DNA of 64,000 bases from Lunatimonas lonarensis (GTDB taxonomy: Bacteria > Bacteroidota > Bacteroidia > Cytophagales > Cyclobacteriaceae), in contig NZ_AQHR01000110.1 of assembly GCF_000390185.1 (NCBI RefSeq), positions 62,001-126,000 of the forward strand, read 5' to 3'. Of this stretch, positions 25,216 to 33,759 are shown piece by piece. The notes below the pieces were generated by a model that was given only the letters and a program-made list of their open reading frames with translations, did no database searches and was not told the DNA's origin. Positions within the stretch are counted from its first letter, which is position 1, and each line of letters starts with the position of its first letter. A program made the position numbers and the translations under genes.

Positions 25216-26325
25216 CTATCCTTCTAAAATTTTAACCAAGTCCCTATTGATATAAAACACCTCCCTACCGTCTTTGATTTGAGCCAACATCCCTGCTGCT
25301 TGTAATTCACTGAAGTATTTGTTCAAAGTTGTTCTGGAGGCTATTTTCAGACGGTCACCCACCAGCTTTGGTTTCAGGTAGGGTTGACTGAACAATAATT
25401 CGTTAATTTCTTTAGTGTACCATTTGATTGTTTCCCTTCCATGCTCAAGTGTGGATTCCATTTGTTCCAATATGTTTGTAATTAGCTGATTGGTAAGTTT
25501 GGCTGTTTGTTCCACAGCATCCAGTATGTAAAGGATCCATGGTTTCCATTTACCCGCTTGGGTAACGCCAGCAAGGTGGTGGTAATAATCGTCCTTATGG
25601 ACAATGATGTATTTGGAAAGATATAGTATCGGATGATTGAGTAGTCCTTTGTTTACTAGATACAACAAGTTTAAGATCCGTCCAGAACGCCCATTCCCAT
25701 CAGGAAAAGGGTGAATTGCCTCAAACTGATAATGGGAGATACACATTTTTAGCAATGGGTCAGTATTCGGATCTACCTTGTCACTCAAATAGTCCAGAAG
25801 ATTTGCCATCAAATGTTCAACGATTCCTGGCCCTCTTGGTGGCGTGTAGATTATTTCTCCGGCCCTAAATTCACTTTGCCCTCGTCTGATTACTGTCAAT
25901 GAATGTGGAGGGCGTATCCCTCCAGAGGTATTTTTGATCTTGCTGAAAATTGCAACGATTCCATCCAGGTCAATTGTTCCTTTTTCTTGAATCCGTCGAT
26001 ATCCTTCCCAAAGTGATTCCCTGTACCGCAACACCTCCTTAGTGGAAGGGCTGGCTTGCCCTTCTTGGATTGTATCAGAAACGGCTTTGTATAGCTCATC
26101 CTCAGTAGTAAAGATATTCTCAATCTCGGAGGATGCCTTTGCCTCTTGGAGGGATATGGTATTGACAAGCATAGAGGGGTTTGGTAGCCTTTGGACTTTG
26201 CCATCTACAGAAGCCAGTGCTCTGGAGGAACTAACGAGTTTTTTCAGGATATCGACATCTTCTTCTATTCCTGTAGGGGGTAGAAGTGGGAGGCTGTTAA
26301 AAGGTTTTGATCTGTCGTAAACCAT
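25216..26325 (-). CDS. Fic domain AMP-transferase with C-terminal winged helix
   Basis: About 369 aa. The active-site motif HPFPDGNGRSGR matches HxFxDGNGRxxR, so the protein should be able to transfer AMP (or another nucleotide moiety) to a target hydroxyl. An N-terminal inhibitory helix motif, SSEIEN, fits S/TxxxEG/N, making it an autoinhibited class II Fic. The C-terminus (about 300-369) is a winged-helix-like segment (LKIASRTTLNKYFSELQAAGML). I prefer the start MVYDRSKPFN at 26325, as homologues begin near YDRxKPFN; starts at 26364 and 26394 would place a palindromic operator inside the gene. It is antisense to vsr and enclosed by the vsr repeat. Confidence 0.87.
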   Translation of the reverse strand: MVYDRSKPFNSLPLLPPTGIEEDVDILKKLVSSSRALASVDGKVQRLPNPSMLVNTISLQEAKASSEIENIFTTEDELYKAVSDTIQEGQASPSTKEVLRYRESLWEGYRRIQEKGTIDLDGIVAIFSKIKNTSGGIRPPHSLTVIRRGQSEFRAGEIIYTPPRGPGIVEHLMANLLDYLSDKVDPNTDPLLKMCISHYQFEAIHPFPDGNGRSGRILNLLYLVNKGLLNHPILYLSKYIIVHKDDYYHHLAGVTQAGKWKPWILYILDAVEQTAKLTNQLITNILEQMESTLEHGRETIKWYTKEINELLFSQPYLKPKLVGDRLKIASRTTLNKYFSELQAAGMLAQIKDGREVFYINRDLVKILEG

Positions 26326-26334
26326 GGCTTGAAT

Positions 26335-26364
26335 ATGTCCAGAAAAGATACCTTTTCTGGACAT
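26335..26364 (-). promoter_or_regulatory. Palindrome 1 upstream of fic
   Basis: Perfect 13-bp arms ATGTCCAGAAAAG / CTTTTCTGGACAT around a 4-nt centre, just upstream of the preferred fic start. It shares the half site TGTCCA with the palindrome at 26405. A probable operator; autoregulation by the winged helix of the Fic protein is an inference. Confidence 0.65.
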
Positions 26365-26404
26365 GTCTGCAAAATACGTAAAATTCGTGGACATTACCCG
26401 GATA

Positions 26405-26435
26405 TATGTCCATTTTATTTAATAAAATGGACATA
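26405..26435 (-). promoter_or_regulatory. Palindrome 2 upstream of fic
   Basis: Perfect 15-bp arms TATGTCCATTTTATT / AATAAAATGGACATA around a single T. It shares TGTCCA/TGGACA with the palindrome at 26335, and a further single half site (TGGACAT) lies at about 26387-26393. A probable operator of the fic gene. Confidence 0.65.
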
Positions 26436-26452
26436 ATAAGGTTTTGCGTCCA

Positions 26453-26655
26453 CGATCAAATCCAACCGTGACTTCTGGATTCCCAAGATCGAGCGTAACA
26501 GGCAGCGCGACCGCGAAATCAACCACTACTACCAGTCCAAAGGCTGGACCGTGCTGCGATTCTGGGATTTTGAGGTAAAGAGGGAACTGGGGATGTGCGT
26601 AAAGCGGGTGGTGGATTGTCTAGCCGCAAATCTAAACCGTTTCCAATTGCAATAA
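26453..26655 (+). pseudogene. Duplicated 3' fragment of vsr
   Basis: Bases 26453-26616 repeat vsr 25023-25186 in the same frame. The frame then runs on to TAA at 26653-26655 with a different C-terminus (CLAANLNRFQLQ). It has no start: an in-frame TAA lies just upstream, at 26437. This is either the original vsr 3' end displaced by an insertion or a second copy made during the event that brought in the Fic gene. Confidence 0.85.
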
Positions 26656-26788
26656 CCTTTCCTTCAAGCCAAAAGCGATGGTCCTCTTTACGAGGGTATT
26701 GGCTTTTAGAAATGAAAAAAGTTCTTTGTTTAAAAATTACTTTGTTATAAGTGCCGAGAAGATACAGAGACGATAATTTTTTACCGAC

Positions 26789-27502
26789 TCATATTTTGAA
26801 TATGTGTAATAAATGAAACTCAAGGTATTTTGCGTGATTTTTTTGAATCCTTATCTTAAGATTTCCACTAACCTGCAGCATTGAGGGATTGGAAAGTTGG
26901 TTAGATATTCGGATTTTTCCATCACCTTCAAAACCAATGTAGCCAAGATCAAAGAGTTTATCATACGTTGGAAGCAATAGCAGTCCATTGTATTTGTCTG
27001 TTTTCTCTGAATTTGTACATTTTTTCCAGGGTTTTATATGCGAAGCAATTAGGAATCTAGCGTCCGGATAACCTGAGATGGAACATTTTCCCCAAAGCTT
27101 CAAAACATTCTTTCGAAATAGACCTTGCCCTCTTCGGCTCAGAATAATACTCTCTTTTTCCAATTCGGTTAAGGTTGGATCCTTAATAATGCCCTCTATT
27201 TCAGGATCCACCGGTTTTAGTGGAATACCAGAGAATGACTCAAGAAACTCAAGATACAGGTCTAAAGAGCGACTGTACATGTTATTGCCACGTTTGTTCT
27301 TTTGATAGAATTCATCGTAGCTAAAGTAGATTTCTTTTACCTTCAAAAGCTCATCGGCATTCGTGATGGAATAAATATCGTGGGCGAGACCATCTCTTTT
27401 CTTTAGGTGATTGGAGATCGTCTTTATCGTATTTGAATACTTTAGCGGCTGTGTAATATATCCTTTGGTTGCTCTTAGCCAATTTTCAAATTCAAGCTTC
27501 AT
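26789..27502 (-). CDS. HNH endonuclease (HNH_2 type)
   Basis: 237 aa. The C-terminal half carries an HNH_2 nuclease domain: RRGQGLFRKNVLKLWGKCSI, the zinc/metal cluster LIASHIKPWK and NGLLLLPTYDKLFD. This is the domain found in orphan restriction nucleases. The N-terminal half (1-110) is unassigned and may recognise DNA. There is no methyltransferase next to it. It lies in the A+T-richer accessory patch with vsr and fic and was probably acquired with them; Type IV-like or homing-like roles are possible. Confidence 0.82.
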   Translation of the reverse strand: MKLEFENWLRATKGYITQPLKYSNTIKTISNHLKKRDGLAHDIYSITNADELLKVKEIYFSYDEFYQKNKRGNNMYSRSLDLYLEFLESFSGIPLKPVDPEIEGIIKDPTLTELEKESIILSRRGQGLFRKNVLKLWGKCSISGYPDARFLIASHIKPWKKCTNSEKTDKYNGLLLLPTYDKLFDLGYIGFEGDGKIRISNQLSNPSMLQVSGNLKIRIQKNHAKYLEFHLLHIFKI

Positions 27503-27546
27503 GGTCGGTTAGAAAATATAAAAATCATATGTCTTGTTTTCGAAAA

Positions 27547-27819
27547 CTAAAGGGCCTGCACCACAATCCCTCCAAATCGGAATTCTTCCGCCCGGCAGCG
27601 GATTCCCTGTACGTAGCAGGTGTCTCCGTCGAAGGGTTCGCCGGTGTCCCGGTACTCGCCCTGACAGCCCTGGCCAAATAGGGTGGTATTGTAGAATACT
27701 ACCGGCCGACACTCGGCGTCCGTAGTCTGTTCACTGCACGTGTTACAGAGATACTTGGGGTAACGGGAGGAATAGGAAACCTCCTCCTTACAAATCGGAC
27801 AAAACTGCTGCGCTTCCAT
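27547..27819 (-). CDS. Zinc-ribbon hypothetical protein
   Basis: A 90-aa protein with an N-terminal CxxC pair (FCPICK, about 7-10) and a second one (LCNTCSE, about 25-28), enough for one zinc ribbon. The remainder (VVFYNTTLFGQGCQGEYRDTG) is rich in Cys and Gly, with no recognised family beyond conserved hypothetical. It is probably cytoplasmic. It is 44 bases upstream of the HNH gene on the same strand and could be cotranscribed. The function is unknown. Confidence 0.7.
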   Translation of the reverse strand: MEAQQFCPICKEEVSYSSRYPKYLCNTCSEQTTDAECRPVVFYNTTLFGQGCQGEYRDTGEPFDGDTCYVQGIRCRAEEFRFGGIVVQAL

Positions 27820-27891
27820 GGGGTTCTGTTTTTGCGTTCAGTTCCAAGTTCGGAAAAAGATCCAGTCTTTAAAAACCTGAGCCCCAAAAAA

Positions 27892-27930
27892 ACAACCCCC
27901 AAGCCGAAATCCATTCGACTTGGGGGTTGT
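27892..27930 (-). terminator. Strong intrinsic terminator of the catabolic operon
   Basis: A perfect 12-bp stem, ACAACCCCCAAG (27892-27903) / CTTGGGGGTTGT (27919-27930), extended by CGAA/TTCG inside the loop. Read on the minus strand it is followed by a run of seven T, just after the amidohydrolase stop. Confidence 0.92.
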
Positions 27931-27951
27931 GTAGTTGTAGAAAATGTTCTC

Positions 27952-29214
27952 CTAGCGTCGGCTTACGACCACGGGGTTGGCGATGCCGTTGAGGTCATAG
28001 ACGATGCGTCCATCGCGGATGGTCATCTGACACTCAAAGCGTTTGTCGCCTTCGATCTTGTAGCCGTTGCGGTCCCAGAAGCCGAAGTCTCCCTCACGAA
28101 GCTGCAGGATGGCTACATCCGCTATTCCTCCCTCGCTAAGGTTGCCCAGCATCTCGCGGTTGATCACCTGTGCGGGTGCCCAGGTACTCATTTCGATCAC
28201 CTTGTCCAGATCCACGCCCATGGCGAGGAATTTGGACATGATATTCAGGATATCTTTCATGGCGGCATTCATGCTGCCCTTGTGCAGGTCGGTACTGATG
28301 GTATTGGGCAGGAAGCCTGCCTTGATAGCCGGAATCGCCTGACGGAAGTCAAAGCTAGCTCCTCCATATCCTACGTCAAATACAATCCCATGTTCCTGTG
28401 CCTCGCGAACGAAGGGCTTAAACTGCCGGGTCTCGTAGTCCACGATGGGTTCCCTGGCACCGCCCAACTCGGCAAAGGTATGGGTATAGATATCTCCCGG
28501 ACGCAGCCGCTCAAAGAAGAGCTCCCGAAGCCGCAAAGGCGCAAAGGCCATAGATCCCCCAAAGTCGATGATCACGGGCATGTTGGCGATGTTGCCTGCC
28601 TGCACCGCCCGGTCTATGGGTGTCCAGTCCCTCCGAGCATAGTGTGCCACTTTGAAGCCTACGACGTGCTCTTTGTACTTCAGCGCCGCCTGTGCGGTGA
28701 TTTCCGCATTCATATCGGTGGTGTCCTGTTCCCAGGCACCGCCACGCATACCCTCGCCTACGATGTTCATAAAGGCAAGTACCCGGGTACGGGAGGGATC
28801 GATGATGTTTTGCTTGAAAATATGGATGTTTTTCCATCCCGGTCCACCGCAGTCTACGATGGTGGTGACGCCCACACGAAAGGTATACCCGTCTGGATCC
28901 ACGGCGGTAAGGCCATCGCTTAGGTAGCTGTTTTCACGGGTGCCGGCAAAGTTGTGGCCGTGTATGTCGATCAGGCCGGGTACAACCAGCATGCCCTTTG
29001 CGTTCACCACCTGAGTGGCTCCGTCTCCGGGTATGGATGCGGCGATGCGGGCTACTTTGCCGTCTTTGATGGCCACATCTCGCAGCCCGTTGGTACCGCT
29101 CTTCGCGTCAATGACGTGTCCGCCCTTGATCACGATATCGTATTCTTGGGCCAGTAAGGCTCCCGAGGCAAGAAAAGCCATCAGAGCAACTAGTAGTCTA
29201 ACTTTCTTCATCAT
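27952..29214 (-). CDS. Exported amidohydrolase/deacetylase (EF0837/Atu3266-like)
   Basis: 420 aa with a Sec signal peptide ending near residue 22 (ASGALLAQ). It is an amidohydrolase-superfamily TIM barrel with the metal motif GLIDIHGH, a lysine in the bridging position (VGFKVAHYA), later His ligands and the catalytic Asp in ISTDLHKG. The closest named relatives are Atu3266/EF0837-type deacylases, which remove acyl groups from N-acyl amino acids or similar compounds and are often encoded beside a SelA-like PLP enzyme, as here. It is the last gene of a five-gene operon. The substrate is unknown; the location is periplasmic. Confidence 0.87.
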   Translation of the reverse strand: MMKKVRLLVALMAFLASGALLAQEYDIVIKGGHVIDAKSGTNGLRDVAIKDGKVARIAASIPGDGATQVVNAKGMLVVPGLIDIHGHNFAGTRENSYLSDGLTAVDPDGYTFRVGVTTIVDCGGPGWKNIHIFKQNIIDPSRTRVLAFMNIVGEGMRGGAWEQDTTDMNAEITAQAALKYKEHVVGFKVAHYARRDWTPIDRAVQAGNIANMPVIIDFGGSMAFAPLRLRELFFERLRPGDIYTHTFAELGGAREPIVDYETRQFKPFVREAQEHGIVFDVGYGGASFDFRQAIPAIKAGFLPNTISTDLHKGSMNAAMKDILNIMSKFLAMGVDLDKVIEMSTWAPAQVINREMLGNLSEGGIADVAILQLREGDFGFWDRNGYKIEGDKRFECQMTIRDGRIVYDLNGIANPVVVSRR

Positions 29215-29297
29215 GTTATTTGGTTCTTTGGTATTCAGATGCCTCGGAGGGACGCCCCTCCGAAAAATCTGGTAAGTATTCGTGTGGGTAATGCTTG

Positions 29298-30521
29298 CTA
29301 TACTTTTGCCGCCGACAGTTCCTCGGATATGCGCTTGGCGACGATCTTTTCCTCTCCCGGCCGCAACATAAAAACCGTTAGGCTGATGGCATGCTCCTTG
29401 CCTCCGATCACCTCTATGGAGGGGTTACCGGCACGGAGTTTCTCCTGCAGTTGGGGACGGGTCAAGCGGAAATAGGATGGATCCCAGGAAATTTCGAGGT
29501 AGGGTGTATGGTTGGCAATAGGGGGTACGCTCACATCTGTGGTGATATTGCCTACCTTCTTAACGGTTTCTGCGATCAGGAAAACCTTGTCTTCCCAGGA
29601 TTTCCATTCCTTATCGTGGTCCGTGTTGATGTACTTTTCCAAGGCTACATACATGCCTAGGATCTCCTCCTTGTTTACTTTCATACCCCTGCCGATGGTA
29701 CCACCACGTGGAGGCGCACTGAGCCGGGCGGCTTCGATCAGGTCCTTGCGGCCCATGAGTATGCCGGCACTTTGGGGGCCCTTCATGGCCTTACCGCCAG
29801 AAACGCAGACCAGGTCAAAACCCATGTCGTTGTATTTCCAGAGGTTTTCCACCGGGGGTACATCGGCAGCCATATCGATCATGGTGGGGATACCGTGTTT
29901 TTTGCCCAAGGCCACGAATTCCTCGTGCTGGATTTTGCCTTCGGGTGCTTGGTAGTTGAGAAACCACATCATGGCGGTGCGGTCGCTGATGGCTGCTTCC
30001 AGTTCCTCCACCGTCTCTACCGGAACCATGGTGACTCCGGTATTGGTAAGGGCATGCACATAACCTACGTTATGGCTTTTCTGTACGATCACCTCATTTT
30101 TCATTCCCTGCAAGTTGGGCAGCTGGGCGATCTTTTTTCGATCGGTGCCGGTAAGCACACCGGCGAGGCCCAGCACCATGGCGGACCAGCATCCTGCCGT
30201 TACGGTGGCCGCCTCGGCATGGCACAGCTCGGCGATCTTGGCACCTACCTTGTCCTGCACCTCATCCAGCATGGCAAATTGTGTACCGGTGATTTGGATG
30301 GTTTCCATCACTTCCTTCGGCATCAGGGAGGCGGTCATGGCCGTGTAGGTACCCGCTGCATTCACAAAGGTGCGAATGCCCAGTTCCTTCATCACGTCCC
30401 TTTTGGGAGCTTCTTCCAGGGATGATCCCATTGCGGACTGCAAGGGCAAACCCGTGCCTATCATGCCTCCCACGAGTGGGAGAGCAGACAGTCTTTTCAG
30501 TAATTTTCTTCTTGATAACAT
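29298..30521 (-). CDS. Tat-exported SelA-like PLP-dependent lyase (DgaE/EF0838-like)
   Basis: 407 aa. A twin-arginine signal (LSRRKLLKRLS) followed by a hydrophobic stretch indicates export in folded form, which suits a PLP enzyme that needs its cofactor before export. The fold-type I domain has the Schiff-base lysine region VSGGKAMKGPQSAG, as in selenocysteine synthase-like and D-glucosaminate-6-phosphate ammonia-lyase (DgaE) proteins. It probably catalyses beta-elimination or deamination of an unusual amino acid or amino sugar acid. Its operon neighbours are an exported RidA and an exported amidohydrolase, which fit release and clean-up of enamine products. Confidence 0.85.
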   Translation of the reverse strand: MLSRRKLLKRLSALPLVGGMIGTGLPLQSAMGSSLEEAPKRDVMKELGIRTFVNAAGTYTAMTASLMPKEVMETIQITGTQFAMLDEVQDKVGAKIAELCHAEAATVTAGCWSAMVLGLAGVLTGTDRKKIAQLPNLQGMKNEVIVQKSHNVGYVHALTNTGVTMVPVETVEELEAAISDRTAMMWFLNYQAPEGKIQHEEFVALGKKHGIPTMIDMAADVPPVENLWKYNDMGFDLVCVSGGKAMKGPQSAGILMGRKDLIEAARLSAPPRGGTIGRGMKVNKEEILGMYVALEKYINTDHDKEWKSWEDKVFLIAETVKKVGNITTDVSVPPIANHTPYLEISWDPSYFRLTRPQLQEKLRAGNPSIEVIGGKEHAISLTVFMLRPGEEKIVAKRISEELSAAKV

Positions 30522-30573
30522 ATTCTGAAGTCTTTTTTGGCCCGGAGGTTCGGTGCCTGTAAGGAAGGGAGGT

Positions 30574-31113
30574 TTAGTCCTCTACCTCCACAATCATTTC
30601 AATTTCTACGGCTATGCCGCCGGGTAGGGATACCATGCCCACGGCGGAGCGCGCGTGCTTGCCACGTTCTGGGCCGAATACTTCCACCATAAAGTCCGTG
30701 AATCCGTGGATTACCGCAGGGGATTCCACAAAGTCCGGCGTGCTGTTTACCATGCCCAGTACCTTGACGATGCGCTTCACTTTCTTCAAGTCACCGATTT
30801 CGTATTTCAGGGCGTTGAGCAGCTGTATACCAGTGAGGCGCGCGGCCTCCCTGCCTTGGGCCACCGTCAGGTCGGCACCGAGTTTACCGGTCATGTTGGT
30901 GCCATCCGCCTGCATAGGGCCGTGACCGGAGAGAAATACCAAGTTACCGGTACGGACAGCTGGTACGATGTTGCTGGCTCCCGGCCCTTTCGGTACCAAA
31001 GTAATTCCCATGTCGGCAAGTTTCTTTTCCGGATCATAGGTGCCCTGCGCATACAGCATAGATGCGGTTCCCAAAAACAAACAGGCGATAGTGGTCAGCA
31101 AGGATAGTTTCAT
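30574..31113 (-). CDS. Exported RidA (enamine/imine deaminase) family protein
   Basis: 179 aa: a signal peptide (about 22 residues, ending SMLYAQ) followed by a complete RidA/YjgF domain. The substrate-binding arginine is present in KHARSAVGM and the Glu in VEIEMI, so it should be active. RidA normally hydrolyses reactive enamines or imines such as 2-aminoacrylate in the cytoplasm; an exported copy is uncommon. Standing next to a Tat-exported PLP lyase, it most plausibly finishes that enzyme's reaction or detoxifies its product in the periplasm. Confidence 0.88.
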   Translation of the reverse strand: MKLSLLTTIACLFLGTASMLYAQGTYDPEKKLADMGITLVPKGPGASNIVPAVRTGNLVFLSGHGPMQADGTNMTGKLGADLTVAQGREAARLTGIQLLNALKYEIGDLKKVKRIVKVLGMVNSTPDFVESPAVIHGFTDFMVEVFGPERGKHARSAVGMVSLPGGIAVEIEMIVEVED

Positions 31114-31143
31114 AGTGTTTTGTTTTTTATAAATGAATGGTTG

Positions 31144-31899
31144 TTATTCGAAGATCAAGGTACCAAAATACTGGGGTAGATGAAAATCAGGCCGCGGATT
31201 ATCCACCACATTCCAAGTAAAATAATGGGGATTGCCGGTTCGACTGCCCGTTTTGTAGAAATTGGCTTTCCACTTTACGCCCGGTGCGGGGGTGGTCACC
31301 TTGCCATGCTCGGAAAGCATGGCTAAAGGCACCTTGTACTCGATCGTCCAGACGGTGTCTTTCACGATCTCGGGATCCACCACAGCGGGCATGGAGTGGG
31401 CTATTTCTATTTTTCGAATCTGCTCCGCCTCCAATACTTGGTAGTTGCTCCGGGGCTGTTTCACATAGTGGAGCAGCGGTATCCCTCCTGCGTTGATTTC
31501 CAGGTTGAAGTAGGTCAGGGGGCTGTCGGTGTCGGGTGAAAAGAAGAATTCCACGCAGGAATCCGTGGAGACAGGCCCGTTGATTTCGGTTACTTTGCTC
31601 TGTACATACCTGTCCTGCACCCGAAAGATCCCATAGATATACTCCGAATCGTACATCAGTTTGGCATGGGTGATGGGACTGAATAGGGGTTTTTCGCCCA
31701 TGTAGTGGGTAAGTTCCACCGCTTCCACCTCCTTCCAAATGGCTTTATCCCAGTCCGCATCGATGGTGATCGGTCCTGGGATGGGCTTTACCCGATAGGT
31801 ATTTTCCTGCATGGTTTTTTCTTGGTTTGGTTGTATGGTCATCATCGTCAGGGCCATCGCGGCTGCCATCCAAACGCCTGGGTTACTTGTGATGAACAT
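31144..31899 (-). CDS. CBM9-like carbohydrate-binding protein
   Basis: 251 aa. The main domain (about 40-250) matches carbohydrate-binding module family 9-like folds (PIPGPITIDADWDKAIWKE, LMYDSEYIYGIFRVQD, CVEFFFSPD). The N-terminus is hydrophobic (MAAAMALTMMTI) and could be a signal peptide, though the cleavage site is not obvious; a shorter start at the later Met is possible. Such domains bind sugars at the cell surface. It lies between the dehydrogenase and RidA genes of the operon, hinting that the substrate is a glycan or sugar derivative. Confidence 0.8.
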   Translation of the reverse strand: MFITSNPGVWMAAAMALTMMTIQPNQEKTMQENTYRVKPIPGPITIDADWDKAIWKEVEAVELTHYMGEKPLFSPITHAKLMYDSEYIYGIFRVQDRYVQSKVTEINGPVSTDSCVEFFFSPDTDSPLTYFNLEINAGGIPLLHYVKQPRSNYQVLEAEQIRKIEIAHSMPAVVDPEIVKDTVWTIEYKVPLAMLSEHGKVTTPAPGVKWKANFYKTGSRTGNPHYFTWNVVDNPRPDFHLPQYFGTLIFE

Positions 31900-31920
31900 G
31901 GTACGTCACGTTTCGTGTGG

Positions 31921-33705
31921 TTAATTTGTTTCTTTGGCGGCTAGTTCCTCCCTAACGCGCTTCACTTCGAGCGGGGATACACTTACGGCATTGTTGCCGA
32001 AGCTCTTTCGGATGTAGGTAAGCACGGATGCCAGGTCCTCGTCGCTCAGGAAGTTGTGGGCGGGCATGATTTGGTTGTAGTTCACCCCGTTTACCGTGAT
32101 CGGCCCCTCCATACCATTAAGGACAATTTCGATAAGCCTACGTTTATTTCCTGTTACCCAGTCGGTTTCTGCGAGGGGGGGGAACCGCGTCCCGTCGCCT
32201 TTTCCATCCCGTTGGTGGCAAGTAGCGCAGTAGAGGTTATAGGTCTTGGCACCGGCTTCTAAGAGTCCGACTTCTAGGTTGTCTTTTTCCGGGTGGGGAT
32301 CCTTGATATTCGTACGTGTATTTTTACGCTCTTCCATTTTGGCCAATGCTGCCGGTCCGAAGTCCCCTTTTTTGCCGGTATACATTACCCGCCAGACTTT
32401 GCCCTGCACGCTTTCGGTTATATACAGGGATCCGTCTGGACCCATGGAGAGTCCCATTGGTCTGGCGGCGGCATCGCCGGTGTTCACGATCGTGTCCAGT
32501 TGGGCAAAGCCGTCCGCAAACACCTCCCAGGGGCCTGATGGTTTACCGTCCTTAAAGGGAACAAATCCCACAAAGTAGCCTGCTTGGGGGTAGGGACCCC
32601 GGATCGTTGATCCATGAAAGGCTACGAACGCCCCGCTTTTATAGCGATCGGGAAATTGGTTACCCCGGTAAAATAGCAGATCGTTGGGTGCAAAGTGTCC
32701 GGGAAAACCCAGTAAGGGATAGGTGATCTTGGCGGGATCTGCCTCGATTTTCTTGTCGCCTCCATACTCGGGGTTAAGCAGTTTTTTGCCCTGCATTTGA
32801 TCGTAGTAGTAATAGGGCCAGCCGCCGTCTATGCCTTCATCTACTCGGAAGAACTCCTCCGAAGGTAGTAGGGCACTTTCCCAAGGGGAATACATGTCGG
32901 GCCAGGTTCGGTTCATATTGTCCCGGCCATGCTGCACCACGTACAATGCGTTTTCTTCTTGGTTCCATTCCATGGCCACCACGCTACGAATTCCAGTAGC
33001 GTAGCGGTATCCGTGTTCTTGTTGGGTTTGGTTTAGTGTGTTTGCGTCAAAACGCCAAATGCCGCCGTGCCATTCGAGCTGCGGACAAGGATCCATGCCC
33101 GGTGCGCCCGGTCTACGGTTAAACTCCTGGCAAACGTCGCCGGGAGACCCGTAGGGAACGTAAATATGCCCTTCATTGTCGAAGGCGATTGGCTTGGCGA
33201 TGTGTTCGTAACCATGCTCGGCGTTCTTGTAGTCATCTTTGACGATGAGTTCGGCATCTCCTGTCGGCACCAGGTTATCCATGTCCATTTTCATGCGGTA
33301 TACTTCTCCCGCGGTGCTGAAATACAGGTAACCGTTGTAGATACGCATGGCCGTACCATAATTGCCGGTGTCGGGATAGTCTCCAAAATATTCCACCACG
33401 TCCGCTTTGCCGTCGTTGTTGGTATCCCGAAGAGCCACCAGCCCCTGCCCTTCGCTGTTGGGTACCCGAAGCTTCATGTAGATATCGCCTTTTTGGTCTA
33501 CCGTGAGATGGCGGGCCCGTCCAACGCTATCTATTACCACTACGGCCTGAAAGCCATCCGGCAGGAAAAGCCCGCCATTATCAGGATCTCCCGGGGGGAG
33601 ATTGCTATCGGGTGCGCATGATAGCAGCATGCATAATCCAAGTGAGCAAAGCCACCCTATTGGGTTTGCCCGATACGTAAATTTTTGTAAAGGTTTCCAA
33701 TACAT
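31921..33705 (-). CDS. Sorbosone dehydrogenase/cytochrome c lipoprotein
   Basis: About 594 aa from the ATG at 33705 (MYWKPLQKF), with a lipobox LCMLLSC. It has a six-bladed beta-propeller of the L-sorbosone/soluble glucose dehydrogenase type (about 50-420) and then a C-terminal cytochrome c domain with haem motif CATCH (YCATCHQRDGKGDG) and a methionine ligand candidate in NQIMPAHNF. PQQ is the usual cofactor of the propeller family. It would oxidise a sugar or sugar acid in the periplasm and pass electrons to its own haem. It is the first gene of the operon. Confidence 0.87.
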   Translation of the reverse strand: MYWKPLQKFTYRANPIGWLCSLGLCMLLSCAPDSNLPPGDPDNGGLFLPDGFQAVVVIDSVGRARHLTVDQKGDIYMKLRVPNSEGQGLVALRDTNNDGKADVVEYFGDYPDTGNYGTAMRIYNGYLYFSTAGEVYRMKMDMDNLVPTGDAELIVKDDYKNAEHGYEHIAKPIAFDNEGHIYVPYGSPGDVCQEFNRRPGAPGMDPCPQLEWHGGIWRFDANTLNQTQQEHGYRYATGIRSVVAMEWNQEENALYVVQHGRDNMNRTWPDMYSPWESALLPSEEFFRVDEGIDGGWPYYYYDQMQGKKLLNPEYGGDKKIEADPAKITYPLLGFPGHFAPNDLLFYRGNQFPDRYKSGAFVAFHGSTIRGPYPQAGYFVGFVPFKDGKPSGPWEVFADGFAQLDTIVNTGDAAARPMGLSMGPDGSLYITESVQGKVWRVMYTGKKGDFGPAALAKMEERKNTRTNIKDPHPEKDNLEVGLLEAGAKTYNLYCATCHQRDGKGDGTRFPPLAETDWVTGNKRRLIEIVLNGMEGPITVNGVNYNQIMPAHNFLSDEDLASVLTYIRKSFGNNAVSVSPLEVKRVREELAAKETN

Positions 33706-33759
33706 ATACTGCAATTTGTTGAAGAAGAATCGAAGCTGGAAAGGGTGATTATTGCAATT

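Noticed and set aside
27832-28923. A 363-aa open frame on the plus strand
   Set aside because: It runs across the terminator and antisense to the amidohydrolase gene, which has clear motifs. The frame is open because of codon bias in the real gene.
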